Positions 1 through 11,844 are shown, counted from the first letter of the stretch. The stretch is 64,000 nt of DNA from Golubevia sp. BC0850 (GCA_012976225.1 JAAVVG010000004.1:868001-932000); one strand, 5' to 3'. Made by a program: numbers and translations. The notes: generated by a model from the letters alone, not told the origin.

Positions 1-504
1 CTAGCTAGGTCGAGGGACAGAAGAGCTTCTTGCCTTCTGATCTCTGACTTCCCCAGGGCCTTCCAGAGCTCTCAAGACCTCAGCCTCAGTTTCTCCATCC
101 TTCTGGAAGAGAAAGACAGAGAGCAAACTCAAGGGAAGAGGAACTAAGAGGTGGGTAGATGAGACTTTGAAATGTACTCATACATGGAGTTGCTATTCTA
201 CAACCACCCAGACCACAGTAGAATCTAGCAATATATGGAAGAAGTATAAGTGAAACATCTGAAGTCTAGAAAGACGTAGATGCAGGTTGCTACTATAGTA
301 TCCATGCTGGTCGTTGCTGAGCTTTCTTCTAATTCCCAAACCCACTTGACTTGTCCATCTCATCTCATCTGATCTCTTCCATCTTTCGGTTCGCAACTCA
401 CGATTTGAATTTCTGAGCCCCAGCCTTGCAGTTGCAGACAATTGCCTTAAGGCCATTGACCTGGCGCCTACTGCGACTCTTGCTGATGCTCTAGTTGAGT
501 GCAT
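1..504 (-). CDS. possible mitochondrial-targeted protein, incomplete model
   Basis: On the minus strand an ATG at 504 opens about 34 codons rich in Arg, Ser and Ala with almost no acidic residues (MHSTRASARVAVGARSMALR...), the look of a mitochondrial presequence. A GTGAGT donor follows near 402. A second coding-like stretch, after a CTCTTCCAG acceptor near 105, reads KDGETEAEVLRALEGPGEV and ends in a TAG that falls exactly on bases 1-3. The joining exon or exons between about 110 and 400 are not resolved, so the protein is not assembled. It faces the NDUFAF2-like gene head-to-head across 240 bp. I do not recognise the family. The gene could be complete at base 1, or the second segment could be chance. 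Confidence 0.3.
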
Positions 505-744
505 TTACAATTCTTGCGGAACGTTTAGGAATAAAGATTGAGAATTGAGAGTTGAGATGGAGAGATGAGGAAGTGAATCCCTCCCTGTTGGCTTAATGAA
601 GAAATTCCTGAATGGAAATCAAGAGGTAAATCTGAAGAAAGACTACCAAAGATTGTCGATTGTCGATTCTAGATTAGGTGCTGGTGGGTTCGGTTGAGGA
701 AGAAAGTGATTGGCTTCCGTCTCACGACTTCAACTTCAACAAAG
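505..744. promoter_or_regulatory. head-to-head intergenic region, probable shared promoter
   Basis: This 240-bp interval separates the ATG of the putative minus-strand mitochondrial gene from the ATG of the NDUFAF2-like gene. Both start codons face outward, so the interval must hold both promoters if both genes are real. No certain TATA box or factor site was recognised. Confidence 0.35.
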
Positions 745-2312
745 ATGACAACTTTATTCAGATCTTTAACACGAGTCCTAAGAATTGGAAAGGAGAAATA
801 TTTAGTTGGACACGATTTGAACAACAACGCGTATTATGAATTACCTTCAAGGAGTGGAAGTAATGGTAAGTGTAAGCCACCATTGATAAATGTCACTCAA
901 CTCTCTCTCCATCCTTGCTTATCATCTTCCTCTATTCTTCTGGCTCAGATCCTCGGCATACTCGAAGGACAATATTCTGGAGAGAGAAGTTGGACTTTTC
1001 GGAGTACGATCAGTCAAGTTTACCTGTTCAATGGAAAATGTGGCTGAGGCATACAAGGAGATCTCCTCCTACTATACAGGTTAGTGCCATCAGAGACAGT
1101 TCTTGTACTTCTACCTTATTGATAGGACATGTCGAGTGGGGGGAGAGGAGATTGTTTGGGAGTCAAAGGGACTGACACAGATGCAAGGCGGAGAGGCATC
1201 AGGACGGACTTCTGCAGCTCTGATTCAGTAGCTGGCTTCTAAGATTTTGGAACAAAGTTCCCAGATTCAGACCTGCTCAGACTTATTCGATTCATGGCTC
1301 TACGGGAAAGGATACTCAAGGTCGCAGCGGAGCTCAACTTCCAAGAATTCTTATAGTCGTCTTGTTCAAAAGCCTCGAAGTCGACTGGCTGAATCTCTAG
1401 AGTCAGATCTTAGCTTCTCCTATCACCTAGAAAGCGGGCTCCATTCAGCTTCCAAGCCATCCAGGGAAGGTCAACTTTCCACGGCCTCTCACCCTCTCTT
1501 ACCCAACCAACCTTCTTTCTTTCTTGCTTCCTCTCCCTATCATTCACCTTTTACCCGCATTCACCCCGTTCCTTCAGGAACTTCAACAAGACCTCCAAAG
1601 AATCCGTCTCACACAACATAATGCCTCAATCCTAGCTGCCAGAGATGAAGAATCTCGAAAACGATTCGCCGCTTCCAATTCCCCACCCTCTCTTTCTTCC
1701 CCCCAAGACTACTCCAATCAGGATCCTTCCTCATCTCCTTCCGACGTATGGCAAGCCTCAAAAGCAAGAATCCAAGCTCAAGATTCAGCAGCTTATTCAG
1801 CGGGAGTTCAACCTCAACCTACAACTGAGAATCCAAGCTTCGCAACTGAATCAGGAATGGGAATAGATGGAAAACTCTTAGAAAGGAATTCAGAGTTCTC
1901 CTCTGCCCTGTTTAGAAGAGAAATTGCTAGGAGAGAGAAAGAAAGAAAGGGAGAATATGAAACTAAAGAGAGGGAGAGAAGAGAGTGGTTGTTGAGGAAG
2001 AGTGTTTTGGAGGATTTCGATTTCGCTTCGAGCTTGGATCTCAATCCTTCGACTTCAACTCAGGTGGATTTTAGAAGCTATCCCTCTTTGGAAAGTTACT
2101 CGAACAGTGGTAGGATGGAAGGTGGAGAGACGCCTAATTTCCAAGCTGAAAGATCAAGACAGGCTGAAGAGATCCAGAAAACTGGAAAGGATAGAGGATT
2201 GGGTTTGGCAAGAGATGCGAGTCGGAATAGAAGGGAAGGTAGACCTGGAGTTCCTAGTGGGGATTGGGAACCTAAGGAATGGAGTCCTGGGGTCGCTAAG
2301 AGGACTGGTTGA
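745..2312 (+). CDS. NADH:ubiquinone oxidoreductase assembly factor NDUFAF2/NDUFA12-like
   Basis: Model: exons 745-865, 949-1079 and 1578-2312 (328 residues), all closing in phase. NDUFAF2 (mimitin, B17.2L) assists assembly of mitochondrial complex I and is a paralogue of subunit NDUFA12. The first 85 residues carry the family signature: KYLVGHDLNNNAYYELP near the start, then DPRHTRRTIFWRE, then LPVQWKMWLRHTRRSPPT. A long polar, Arg/Glu-rich tail follows and ends GDWEPKEWSPGVAKRTG, as in fungal members. An in-frame ATG at 694 would add 17 residues, but the ATG at 745 begins directly at the conserved MTTLFRSL stretch and was preferred. Intron 2 is 498 bp, far above the 60-110 bp usual here. Fungal homologues are longer than the ~170-residue human protein because of the tail. 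Confidence 0.85.
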
Positions 2313-2869
2313 AGAGAGTGGAATGGGGAAGGGGTGGCTTGTAGATTAAGATGTTCTTTACTGAAGTGAAATTTTCAAGAGAGATTAGGGTGTGATGTAA
2401 GTTGAGAGTGGAAAGGTTTGGTGTCGAGCGCGTGGCGACATCTTGGGAGTTCTGCGTCACCGCTTCCAACGACGAACTTCTCTATGGAAGCTTGAGGTAG
2501 CTTTCGAATGGCCAGCTTTAGGATTGTCAAACGAAACTTGATGCTAGAGACAAAGGCTCGAGGGGATTCGAGCTTTCAGGTCTTCTCTTTTTCAATTCTT
2601 CTTCTGCCTTCTATTACCCTTTTTTTTGGATCTTATCTCCTGCGTCATGCAACGAAGCGATTTATCAACTTCCAAAACGAAAGCATTCGTTCTCGCTCAC
2701 CTACTGTTGAAGGGTGACTTCTTTTACATGTGAGGCGACGAGGGAGAGGCTCGAGATTATGGCTCGATCAGTTCAAAGGAGTTCGCGTTCTCGATGACCT
2801 TCTGATGAAAGAGAAGAAAATTTTGTCTCTGCTTCTTCCTTCCAAAACATTCATCTCTTTCTTTCCATA
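2313..2869. other. intergenic, no gene seen
   Basis: About 560 bp without a convincing coding stretch. A small open frame at 2508-2717 has no recognisable domain and no supporting splice context. Confidence 0.5.
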
Positions 2870-3880
2870 ATGGAACAAACTCTAATCGTAAAGACCAAGG
2901 TCAAAATAAACGTTCCTACCAGTTTGGACACCATTCCTGAAGACGTAGCAAGTGTAATCGTCCAGCATGTTAGAAATTGGGTAGATTTGAGTGGAACTGT
3001 AGGAGAAACAGAAAGAAAGAGAAGGTGAGTCGCTAGACCTCATGTTTTTCCAGGAACAGCTCGGTAAAGACACGCCTCGATGCTCTCTTCTTCCAGATTG
3101 AGGGACGTGACTTTCAGAAGCGTCGCTCTTTGCACCAAGACTCATCCGATCTGGCAACGCAGCCACTTATCCGAAGTCACCTTGTCCTAAAACAGCTTCC
3201 TGTCTTTCCACAAGTGCCTGGAAAGAAATGCGGAGAACTCCAGCAAATTGGTCAAGCCCCTTCGTTACTGGAGAGGATCAAGTGAGGACGTCGAGCCACC
3301 TAGGCCGGCAGCTGCTCGAGAGTTTATCGGATTCTCAAGCATCAAAGCATCGAGCAACTCGCTCTCTACCACTATCCGTTTCCAAGACGGTACTCAAGTA
3401 GCGAACCAAACAGTCCTCGAAAATCTTTCCAATCTTCAATCACTCGTTGTACTGATTCCTGATTTCCTTCCTCAATTCCAATACCGAGTAGAAGGAAAGT
3501 TAGTCCCACTTCCTTTCTTCACCAAAATAAGTCAAAAGAGTTTTTCTTGCATCTACAAATGGCCCTCCCTCCTCATACCTATCAGCTAGAAACGTAATTT
3601 GGATCTTGATGTTTTGCCCAACCCCTCGTCAAGCTGCTCTTATGTTCTCCATGAATTCCGTTGAAGGTTTCAAGCTTCTGGAAGAATTTAAAACTACCTT
3701 CAGAGGGAACGTTCCTCTTCCCATGCTCAGTTGGGGATGCTTTGAAAGGAGAAGATTGCGTGTCGACGTTTGAATGGATGTACCCCTGGTAGTCTCGTTT
3801 AGTTTCTAGTGAGTGAAGCAATTGAGGGAAGAAGGTCGAAGTGACTGAAAGGAGATGGTACCCACTCTTACAAATCACTC
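2870..3880 (+). pseudogene. F-box-like protein pseudogene
   Basis: An ATG at 2870 opens an F-box-like start (TIPEDVASVIVQHVRNW). A GTGAGT...TTCCAG intron (3025-3096) joins in phase to LRDVTFRSVALCTKTHPIWQ, typical of the helix that follows the F-box core. Translation stops at TAA 3188-3190, but the same frame continues without a break to 3589 (SFLSFHKCLERNAENSSKLV, then ENLSNLQSLVVLIPDF), so the stop looks like a nonsense mutation. A further coding-like stretch in another frame (RNVIWILMFCPTPRQAA, about 3590-3760) suggests at least one frameshift. F-box proteins normally recruit substrates to SCF ubiquitin ligases through Skp1. With no full-length frame left this copy is probably dead, although a 102-residue truncated product is possible. 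Confidence 0.6.
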
Positions 3881-5830
3881 ATTTTTTGCAAAAAGTCTCT
3901 CGTACACCGATTCTTAGCCTCCTGCTTCAGAAATATATGCTCGTCTAAGGTTCTTGTGTTTCGTCAGTAGTGGTTGCGGTCTCAAGTCTGTGGCATCACT
4001 ACTCCACATGTGGTTTGGGGGTGGTCAAGTTTGAGAGAAATAACAAATACCATGGCTTCTTATTGAATGCGAGAAACGCAGTAGAAATGAGCGAGAAAGT
4101 TCAGCACTCGAAGCTTCAAGCTCAACTTCTTCATTCTCTTCTTGAATCGTAACCAAATCCTCAAATTTTGGTTTCACCCGTCATGTTAGCTTTCATCACC
4201 CTTTTTGTTTCTTTTTTCTCCCTCTCCTTCACAAACAAGATCGATGCAACCCACTCTCCTCTTTTTCAGCTTTCCTCTCCCTGCTAGTGTGCTCTCAATT
4301 TCTTTCCATTTTATTTGACTCTCTATTCTGAATTATTGCTTGCGTCAAACTCTGCTATTTAGCTGGTTCCCAAATCCCTTTTCTTCGAAGCCACGAGCTA
4401 ACTCTTGACTCTTCCCACCGTCTTTCTTCTGGTTCCGCCTCCTTCTTCCCCTTTTTCTTCTATGTTAATCAACGTAATTTCCGGCAAGAAAACAAGCTCT
4501 AGCCTCAAAACACTCGATCTTCAGGGAACAGTCGTTGCTTAGAAATTCGAAAATCCATTTTCATCGAATCATCGGCATTCAAGGTTGAGCCCAGCGAGAG
4601 TCTCAAGAGACTAGATGCCAGATCAGAGTAGCTGTTCAGCATCAGCAAGTCTACGTTGCGATTGAGATTTGTGGATTGAGTCGAGAGTCGAGAGACCGCG
4701 AGACAGCGGGACTGCGAAGAATGGTGGGAGCTGAGGTGGAAGAGAGGATCTCGGATAACATCTCTTGAGGTGAAGTGTATCCATTTTCAGGAGTTTGTTG
4801 ATGGATCCGATGGAAAATCAGGTCGGGAGCGAGGTTGAATCGAATGGGAGTGATGCGAGAGAAGGAAGAAGGAATTAAGCACGAAAACCATCTCTCGCCT
4901 CGACGGCGATGATCAAACGTATCAACGAATCATAACAATTTGAAAGCCAGATAAGCATGTTCAGAGCGACAAACTTGTCCCGAGGAGATGTCTAGATCGG
5001 GGGGACTCTCTTCAGCTCTACACCAGCGATTGGCTCTCGACCTGCGGGTTGCGACCTGTTCAGCGCCTCGCTACCTAGTATTCAGACTTGAAAGGGAGGT
5101 TGAGAAAGATAGAAAAGTCTGAGGGAGCAAATGCGATCTGCCATTGCGAAGAGAACTAGAGGACATGAGGGCCAGAGCAACAGAAGGACAAATACAAGAA
5201 GAGAAAATGAAGGGACTGGTTGCATGTGCAAAGAAACAAATTAAACATGGAATCTTCCACTTGTCTTCGAGGCATTGAAAAAGGGAGGTCACTTGAGTTG
5301 AAGATTCCTTAGTTCTTCCTTCCTTCCTTCCGTTTCCAAATTCTTCCTCGATCTCCCATTTCCATTCCCTTGCTCCTTCTTCCTACGGCCTTCTCTTGGG
5401 ATACACACTTTTTTCATCTTGATGTCGAAGAGAATGTTGCAACAGCACTCAGCTCTGACACTACCCTGTGATTTTGGTGAACAGATTCCTATGGCTGAGC
5501 AGAATTTAGGAGGTTTTTTCTCGCCCACCGCGAGCCTAAACCTTTTTCAAGAGAATAGACCCTTGGCACCCCGGAGCCGATGATGAAGCTTTGGGGTGTG
5601 GCTGGTAGCTGAGAGAGGAGAGCAAGAAGGAAGAAGTGAAGGGAGCCGGGAGAGGAAGAATTGGAAGGGACAAAGAGAACAGAGAGAGAGTGAGTTAGAT
5701 GAAAGGAGAGAGAAAGAAAAAGTAGGTAAAGGGAAAAGGAGGCAAAAGACGTGGTTGAAAACTTACGCTTGCTTTTTGATGAAGAAGAAGAAGAAGAAGT
5801 TGTTGAAGAAAATTCTTTCGATATAGGGAA
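3881..5830. other. long region without a resolved gene
   Basis: Nearly 2 kb in which I find no recognisable protein or RNA gene. 4150-4470 is pyrimidine-rich and 5590-5830 is a purine-rich, low-complexity stretch with a GAAGAA run near 5780, so its long open frames on both strands are probably compositional. The short frame at 3970-4152 has no family resemblance. Confidence 0.45.
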
Positions 5831-5834
5831 GAAA

Positions 5835-6365
5835 TGCTTACATAAGCGTGAAGAGATCTCTGCTACTTGGTCGATCCATCGACCCATCTTTTAGGACATC
5901 ATCTTCAAAATCAACATTTGCAGGTCTTTGAGTTGTTCCAATGACATTGACAAACTCGATATGCATGGCCAGCAGCTCAGTGATAAGGGCTGGGACGATC
6001 AACACTTCAGGTGAGTCGGTTTGGTCAGAGAAAGAGGAAGAAAAGGTAGAGAGGATACTTCAGCAGCTTGCAACAAAAGAAGGTCTGATACCAGATCATT
6101 CCAGGAGGCTAAAAGATATCTGGAAACTCAGCTATGCCCAACTTTAGGTGGTCATGTCAGGCAGGCTCTCGACAAGAGTCTGTGCCAGAATTCACTAGGA
6201 AAACACTATCTTGATCTTTCAAGTGAGCTTCCCAACGAGTCGGTTTAAGTCCCACGAGATTCCTACTTCAAACAAGGTGTATTCTTCTTCTTTGAGAAAG
6301 TCATCCAAGAGGGGACCAGGTCTGGGAAAGGAGGAAGCATTTGAAGCAGCATCTCTGAAAGAGAG
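5835..6365 (-). CDS. coding-like segments of an unresolved multi-exon gene
   Basis: Two minus-strand stretches read like real protein. About 6361-6241 gives PRPGPLLDDFLKEEEYTLFE followed by VGISWDLNRLVGK. About 6013-5838 gives VLIVPALITELLAMHIEFVN, then VIGTTQRPANVDFEDDV. The second ends at a GTAAGC donor. The linking introns and the start and stop were not found. A plus-strand frame at 5941-6147 also looks protein-like, so the strand is not certain. I do not recognise the family. The stretch lies immediately upstream of uS15m, whose own first exon is also unresolved. Confidence 0.3.
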
Positions 6366-6898
6366 AGGTAGGCTACAGACTTCCACAGAGATTGGTCTCG
6401 AGACATCCTGAGTGTGATTAGAATCAATTCGGCGAAAACCTTCAGATTGGTCAGATGAAAGGATTCTCAGATGGAGAGCTAAGACAGGGAGAGGGTGGAG
6501 AGGAGAAGATGGACTAAGAGTCGAGGAGGGCGAGCTTCATCAGAGGATTGAAGCTTCTTGCTCCCTCACTCGGAGAGTTCTGTAAACTCTATCATTTTGC
6601 GGTGAAGAAGAATGTCATATCGAGGCTCAAGGGGAGAAAGATATGAGAGGGCGGGGAAGGTTGGCATTCATGAGTGAGGAGCTGCAGATGACATTCCCCT
6701 TCTTCTGATTGAGTAAGGTGTGAAGACCTGAACTGAAGGAATTGCCATGATCTCCTGAGATGGGAAGGATACGGAGTTTCTATTGAGAGGGGGAAGGTCC
6801 TCTTCAATTAAGCCTGTGTTTTTACCACTGACCCTCCTGCCATCTTCTAATCACATCTCTTTCTTTTCTCCTTTCATTCTAATTTCTCTTTTCTGCAG

Positions 6899-8027
6899 GC
6901 CTTCTTTCACTTTCAACTCCAACCTCTTCCAGAACCTTCACGACCTCAATCCCAAACTTTGAATCTCGACTCAAACGTATCTCTCGTCTAAAAAAGAAAA
7001 CCAACTTAGAACAAAGACAACTAAAATCTACTCTTCTAGAATCCTCTAAACCCGATCCAATTCTAGGAATTCAACTTTCACCTTCCTCATCCTCTTCTTC
7101 CGAAGCAACTTCCGGAGAGCCTCTCTGGTTGTCATCAGATCTCCATAAATTAATCTTAACGAAAGAACAAGTCTGGGGTTTAAAACTTGATCGTCGAGGA
7201 TCTTTAATTTCAGTTCCAACAATTTCAAATTGCCCAGAAGGTGAAGATGCGAAATTAGAAGCCTTGTCACAAGAATTCGGTGGACCTTTACGCTTGAATT
7301 TCGGTTTGGATTCTTCTCCTTCTAATAGAGAATTACTCTTCAAGGATTTAGGCGAAACTATGACTGAAGATTCAATCTTGGATTCTCAGTATCTGGATCC
7401 AAACACACCTGAAGGGAATGATGTGAATAGAAATGAAGTTTTGAATGGTGAAATTGAAGCGTTGGAAGCTAGAGAAGAGAAGAAGAAAGAGGTACTCAAA
7501 AGAATTTTGGATCTAAGGAATGCAAGTGGAAGAGGAATTCAAAGGGAAAATGTTAGGAGGATTGTGGAGTTCTTTAGTAGGAATAAGGGTGAAGATGGAA
7601 AGGGAGCTGATACTGGAAGTCCGGAAGTCCAAGGTGAGTTCAAATGGACGGATGAGTGACAAATCGAAGAGGGTTTCGTTTGAGAGAGAAACGATGAGGG
7701 AAGGCGTGAATAATTGGTCGGCAAAGGGACGCATACATTCGAACTGACACATTGCCTTCTCTGTCCCCTTCCTGTTTTCGCATCATAGCCGCTCTCCTAA
7801 CTTACCGCATCAGAAACCTTCATTCACATCTTCAAACTGCTCGTCACGACAATTCAAATCGTAGATCGATGAATCTTCTGGTCTTCCAGAGAGCCAGGGT
7901 TCTCAAGTATCTAAAGAAAGCAGATTCATCAAGATACATGGATTGCCTGAGAAGGATTGGTGTCGAAGCTAGAGCTGTCGAGGGTGAAATCAGCAATAGA
8001 GTTGGAGGAAAGCCAAGGTTGACTTAG
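6899..8027 (+). CDS. mitochondrial small-subunit ribosomal protein uS15m (5' exon not resolved)
   Basis: Two exons are clear, 6899-7633 and 7789-8027. They join in phase and encode about 325 residues. uS15 binds the 16S-type rRNA of the small subunit. The bacterial signature is plain: TGSPEVQ at the exon junction, then LLTYRIRNLHSHLQTARHDN, SNRRSMNLLVFQRARVLKYL and a final RYMDCLRRIGVEAR. The part upstream of uS15 begins with a Ser/Thr/Arg-rich, presequence-like segment (STPTSSRTFTTSIPNFESRL) and continues as a long extension, usual for fungal mitochondrial homologues (yeast Mrps28). The first exon must supply one nucleotide before 6899. No convincing ATG plus donor was found, so the start is open. 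The gene faces the mitochondrial prolyl-tRNA synthetase tail-to-tail. Confidence 0.88.
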
Positions 8028-8373
8028 AGAAAGACATCATGGATTTGGGAGCGACAGAGTCGTTGCATTTGTAATTATCTAGTCTGAATGCAACATCATT
8101 ACCTTATATCGAGGTGGTGATTTGAAAGGAGGTTGGAATGAGTCTTCAATCGGTTCGATGGAGTTCTTTGAAGTCAAATCGAGTCTTCTTCGAAATGAGG
8201 GATTTCAGATAAAAAGAAAAAAAAGAAAAAAAAAAAAAAAAAAAAAAAAAAAACACTCTCACGCTTCTCTAATCTGAGTTCTCAAAGGCGATGATGGGTT
8301 CTCCAATGCATTGGCTCGTATCGAATTGCTAAAAAGTTACATTTCTTCAGAACTTAAGTTAGGTTCCCCACTC
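8028..8373. other. tail-to-tail intergenic region with a long A run
   Basis: The 346 bp between the stops of uS15m and the prolyl-tRNA synthetase contain an almost pure A tract of about 39 bp at 8214-8252, interrupted by three G near its start. Otherwise nothing is recognised. Confidence 0.6.
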
Positions 8374-11335
8374 TCAACCCGAAATCTTGATGAAGACTTT
8401 CTTCATTTCGAAACCTCCATCTTTACCCCCTTTTTTCCTCCAACTCCTCCATTCCACTTCCCCTTCTTTATCGAAATGATTTCCCAAAACGAAAACGTTT
8501 CCATAACCAATCAGTTCCGAATCCGTTAACTTCTGACCAAAAGATAAGTTCGGTCGATCGTCGATTGCTACATCGTCTTCTGGAAGCTTTAGTAGTTCCT
8601 CCGGTACAACTAAATCGCCCTCTTCTGATAGTGCTTGCGAAGAAGAATTCAGGACTTTTGGAATCGTTAAACCGTTGTTCAAGAGTAGCTCGAGTCTTAG
8701 AATTCCCTCTTCTTTTGCAGGACTCAAGGGAAAAGTTGGAATGATTAAGGCTGAGAACGGATTCAAACCAGAGGGCCAGATGAAACCTTTCTTCCTTTGA
8801 GCTTCTTTCTTTTTCTTCTTGCCGTCGCTCTTGAGGTCTCCACCGAGCTCTGCTTGTCTCTTCTCTTCTAGCTCGATAGCTTTATCGAATTCGAACGACC
8901 CCTTCTGAGCTAAGCAACCTAATAATCTAGTAATCCCAATTCCATAACAACCCATTTGAAAAGGTTTTGAAATCAACTTTCCTTTGTTCTCCGGATCTTC
9001 TTCCTTAGAAACGAAGTTGACTCCAAGAGATTCTGAGTATTTGGATCCCAACAAGAACGTATGAGCAATCTCTATAGCTTTAGTTGACTTCAATAAACCA
9101 GTTGCGCAAGAAGCACATGAATCTCCGGGAGAAACTTGTCTCAAATCCGTGAACTTGATTGGAGTTGAGTGAGAACTGACAGAGATTGTAGAAGTAGAAG
9201 ATGACTTTGAAGAGATTTCAGTCAATTCGAATTGATTTGGAAAGAAATCCCATAGCTCAGGTTCATTCCCTTCTGCTGTCTTTTGAGTCTCTTGAGATGC
9301 AGAACAAAATTTAGCCAATCTTTCCTTAATTGATTCGAAGATTTCTACTTCTTCGAGACTTGTACATTCTAAATCTGCTAATATCCTTAACTTGTTAAAC
9401 TGAATTAAGGGCCCTTCAGGACTTGATTTCCAATCCCATGATGCAATCGATTCGTTGACATCGACTGAATTCGAAGTAGGCATTGAAGGTAATTCCGAGA
9501 AAGGTTCCTTGCTCGAAGTTGCATCACTTGAAAGCTCGTTTAAACTCTTGAATAGCTTGATCTCATTTAACTCCCTTCCTTTGGGAGACAAGACCACAGT
9601 CAGAGTTGCGTCCTCTTCAGCTCCTTTTCCAAAGCTGTTCAGCTGCTCTTCGTTCCTTTCTTTGACCAGTTTTCCACCTCTGGAAAAGAGTTGAACTCTT
9701 AGATCTTCCCAGTCTGTAGGTTGAGCCACGTCTGAATTGATTGAATTCCTGTGAGGTAGAGAAACCGCTCTTTCAAGATTAGCAGAATAGGAACATGCAG
9801 AACATGAGATGATTGAATCTTCTCCAGCTGGATCTTCGAGATGATATTCGTGAGATCGATGTCCTCCAATTGAGCCGGAATCTGCTTCAGCCTATAGATA
9901 AGTTTTGGTTCATTTAATTTTTCGATGTTGGAAGAGAGCGAGAAGACATACCAGAGAGTCAGACATGAAGGAACAAAGACAAAGGTAAGTTGCTGCGGAG
10001 GGAGAAGACTCACAACTTTCCAAGCACCCTTCTCAGACCCAAGAATCCTTTCCAGAATCTTTGAATAAGCAGACTGAACTTGTTCGTAGCTCTTTCCAGC
10101 TTCCTCAAGAGAAGCATCGAAAGTATAAAGATCTTTCATCAGAAAAGATTTCGTTCGCAGAAGACCTGACCTAGGTCTTGGTTCGTCTCTGTGTTTCTGA
10201 GCTGACGAGAATGAGATGTAATTCCAAAGAATGAGCGGTAGATGGTAAGAGAAGAAAAGGGCGAAAGGATGTCAAAGGAAAATGCCAGAATGAATAGGTT
10301 CGGGAGATTGAGATTGGAGGATCTCTTGCGCATACAGCCCTCTCCACCTAAATCCAGGAAGGTCTCAATGGAGAGACATTGACAGTAGAGAAATCTGAGA
10401 ACCTCTTATTGTTAAATCACTCACAAATCTGATAGACCTTGACGGGTAGACTCCTCCAGCTTTCGACCTCATCTCCCACGAGCTTGGTGACCTCTTCCTC
10501 GTGGGTGGGTCCCAGAACGTACTCTGCACTCTTTCTATCTATAAGTCTGTAGAGCTGTGAAGACAATGGAGGGGATAGAGAGGGCGGGTGGAAGGCAAGA
10601 AGCACCTGATTAGCTCTTCGAACATCTTGAGCAAGGGTTCATCAAAGCTCCATAACTTCAGCAGCTTCCTCCAAACTTAGCTGCAATCCATCCTAAGGGC
10701 TCTTTCCCTCAACCAACTGCTTTGCAGCGCCAACCTTCCCTTGTCTTCTCTGGATCTCACTCACTTCACTTCCCATGACCTCCATCCTCCCACTCTTCCT
10801 CCAAAGTCTACTGCTCAACAAGGTAGGCATCTGAAGTTTGCTAGCTCCAATTCTTCTCATTTCCTCGTCGACTATCTTTTCCATCTTTTGGAGTATCCGA
10901 ATGGCATTTGGTAGGAGAGAATAGATTCCAGAGGAAGACTGTCTGATGAACCCAGCTCGAAGTAGGAGTAGATAGGAGGGTAGAACATCTGGAGCTTGAG
11001 ATTGCGACTGAGGTTGAGATTGAGATTGAGATGAGGCTTTCAGGGTTGGTACGAAGTGAGAGGAGAGAGGAACGGGTAGGAAGGCCTGGAGGGTTGGGAA
11101 GGGTGGAAAGTGTCAGAAGACAGTTGAACTCCCTCACATTTACACTGGAAGAGGTAGAACCCACCTTTGGGGTTGAAGAGAAAAATCTTTTGAGACTCTG
11201 CTTCTGATAATGCCTAAGCCCGAGTGTAGAGGAGTTGGAAGTAGCAGAGAGAACAACACTTCGATAGGATGATGCTAACCTGACCGTCTCTGCTATTGGC
11301 CTTCTCCTCCAAAGAGAGGAGAGAATGCTGGCCAT
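8374..11335 (-). CDS. mitochondrial prolyl-tRNA synthetase (PARS2/Aim10-like)
   Basis: Model on the minus strand: 11335-11165, 11085-10765, 10554-10425, 10201-10014 and 9891-8374 (775 residues), all in phase. Class II synthetase charging mitochondrial tRNA-Pro. The start has a presequence ([20 protein letters not shown]). Family marks follow in order: LLLRAGFIRQSSSGIYSLLP, LWRKSGRMEVMGSE, motif 2 region YVLGPTHEEEVT, FRDE-like KHRDEPRPRSGLLRT with SFLMKDLYTFD, ADSGSIGGHRSHEY, SCSACSYSANLE, and motif 3 GCYGIGITRLLG with an anticodon-binding domain after it. The middle intron is ambiguous: a 50-nt alternative exon at 10655-10606 joined to an acceptor at 10546 also keeps phase. The product is long for the family because of Ser/Glu-rich insertions in the last exon. 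Confidence 0.9.
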
Positions 11336-11493
11336 CTATTCAGAGTATGAAGTTCTTGAAAGTAGAACTTGATGAGTTGCTTAAGGGGGGGGCAGAGAAG
11401 AAGTTGCATATTTCCTTCTTCCCTCTATACCCTCGCACTCCTTTCGAGCTCAACTTCATTGAATCTCAACCGCCCTACTTTAACATTGTTTCA

Positions 11494-11844
11494 ATGGATC
11501 CTCTGAAGGCATTGCCTCAAGAGATGGTCTCTCAAATTCTCTCCTTCACCTCAACTCCTACCATCCTACGTTTTAGCAGAGTCTCTCGTTCTGCCAACGA
11601 TCTCATCCAACCCAACCAACCAGTTCTCAATCGCAACGTAGATTCAATGAAGTTCAATCGGCCTTTGGATCAGATGGAGCTCATAACACAACTCACACGT
11701 TCAACTGAGCTTTCAAATCGTACCATTCGAGAGGCTTCCATAGATTTCACTTTCCTGGACGTATTAGGTATCCCTCGGATGATCAAGATCTTATCTCGCT
11801 CAAGTTCAAGCCTTAAATCTACTGCATATGCTCGTTGCGAGTGA
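11494..11844 (+). pseudogene. F-box protein gene truncated by a repeat insertion
   Basis: An ATG at 11494 starts a clear F-box (MDPLKALPQEMVSQILSFTS, then RFSRVSRSANDLI). The frame is open for 116 residues, then ends at TGA 11842-11844. That stop lies ten bases inside a 190-bp inverted-repeat element that begins at 11835, so the last codons and the stop come from the element. No leucine-rich-repeat sequence resumes after it, so the 3' part is lost or was moved. It starts 158 bp from the divergent mitochondrial synthetase ATG and could still be transcribed as an F-box-only protein. An in-frame ATG upstream at 11296 lies within the synthetase gene and was not used. Confidence 0.6.

Noticed and set aside
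4560-5060. GA- and CGAG-rich region that looked like a possible structured RNA
   Set aside because: No consistent stem pattern or known RNA motif could be drawn by eye.
5489-5887. 132-codon Ser/Leu-rich minus-strand frame and a Lys/Glu-rich plus-strand frame over the same bases
   Set aside because: Purine/pyrimidine strand bias and a GAAGAA run produce long frames on both strands. No domain or clean splice model.
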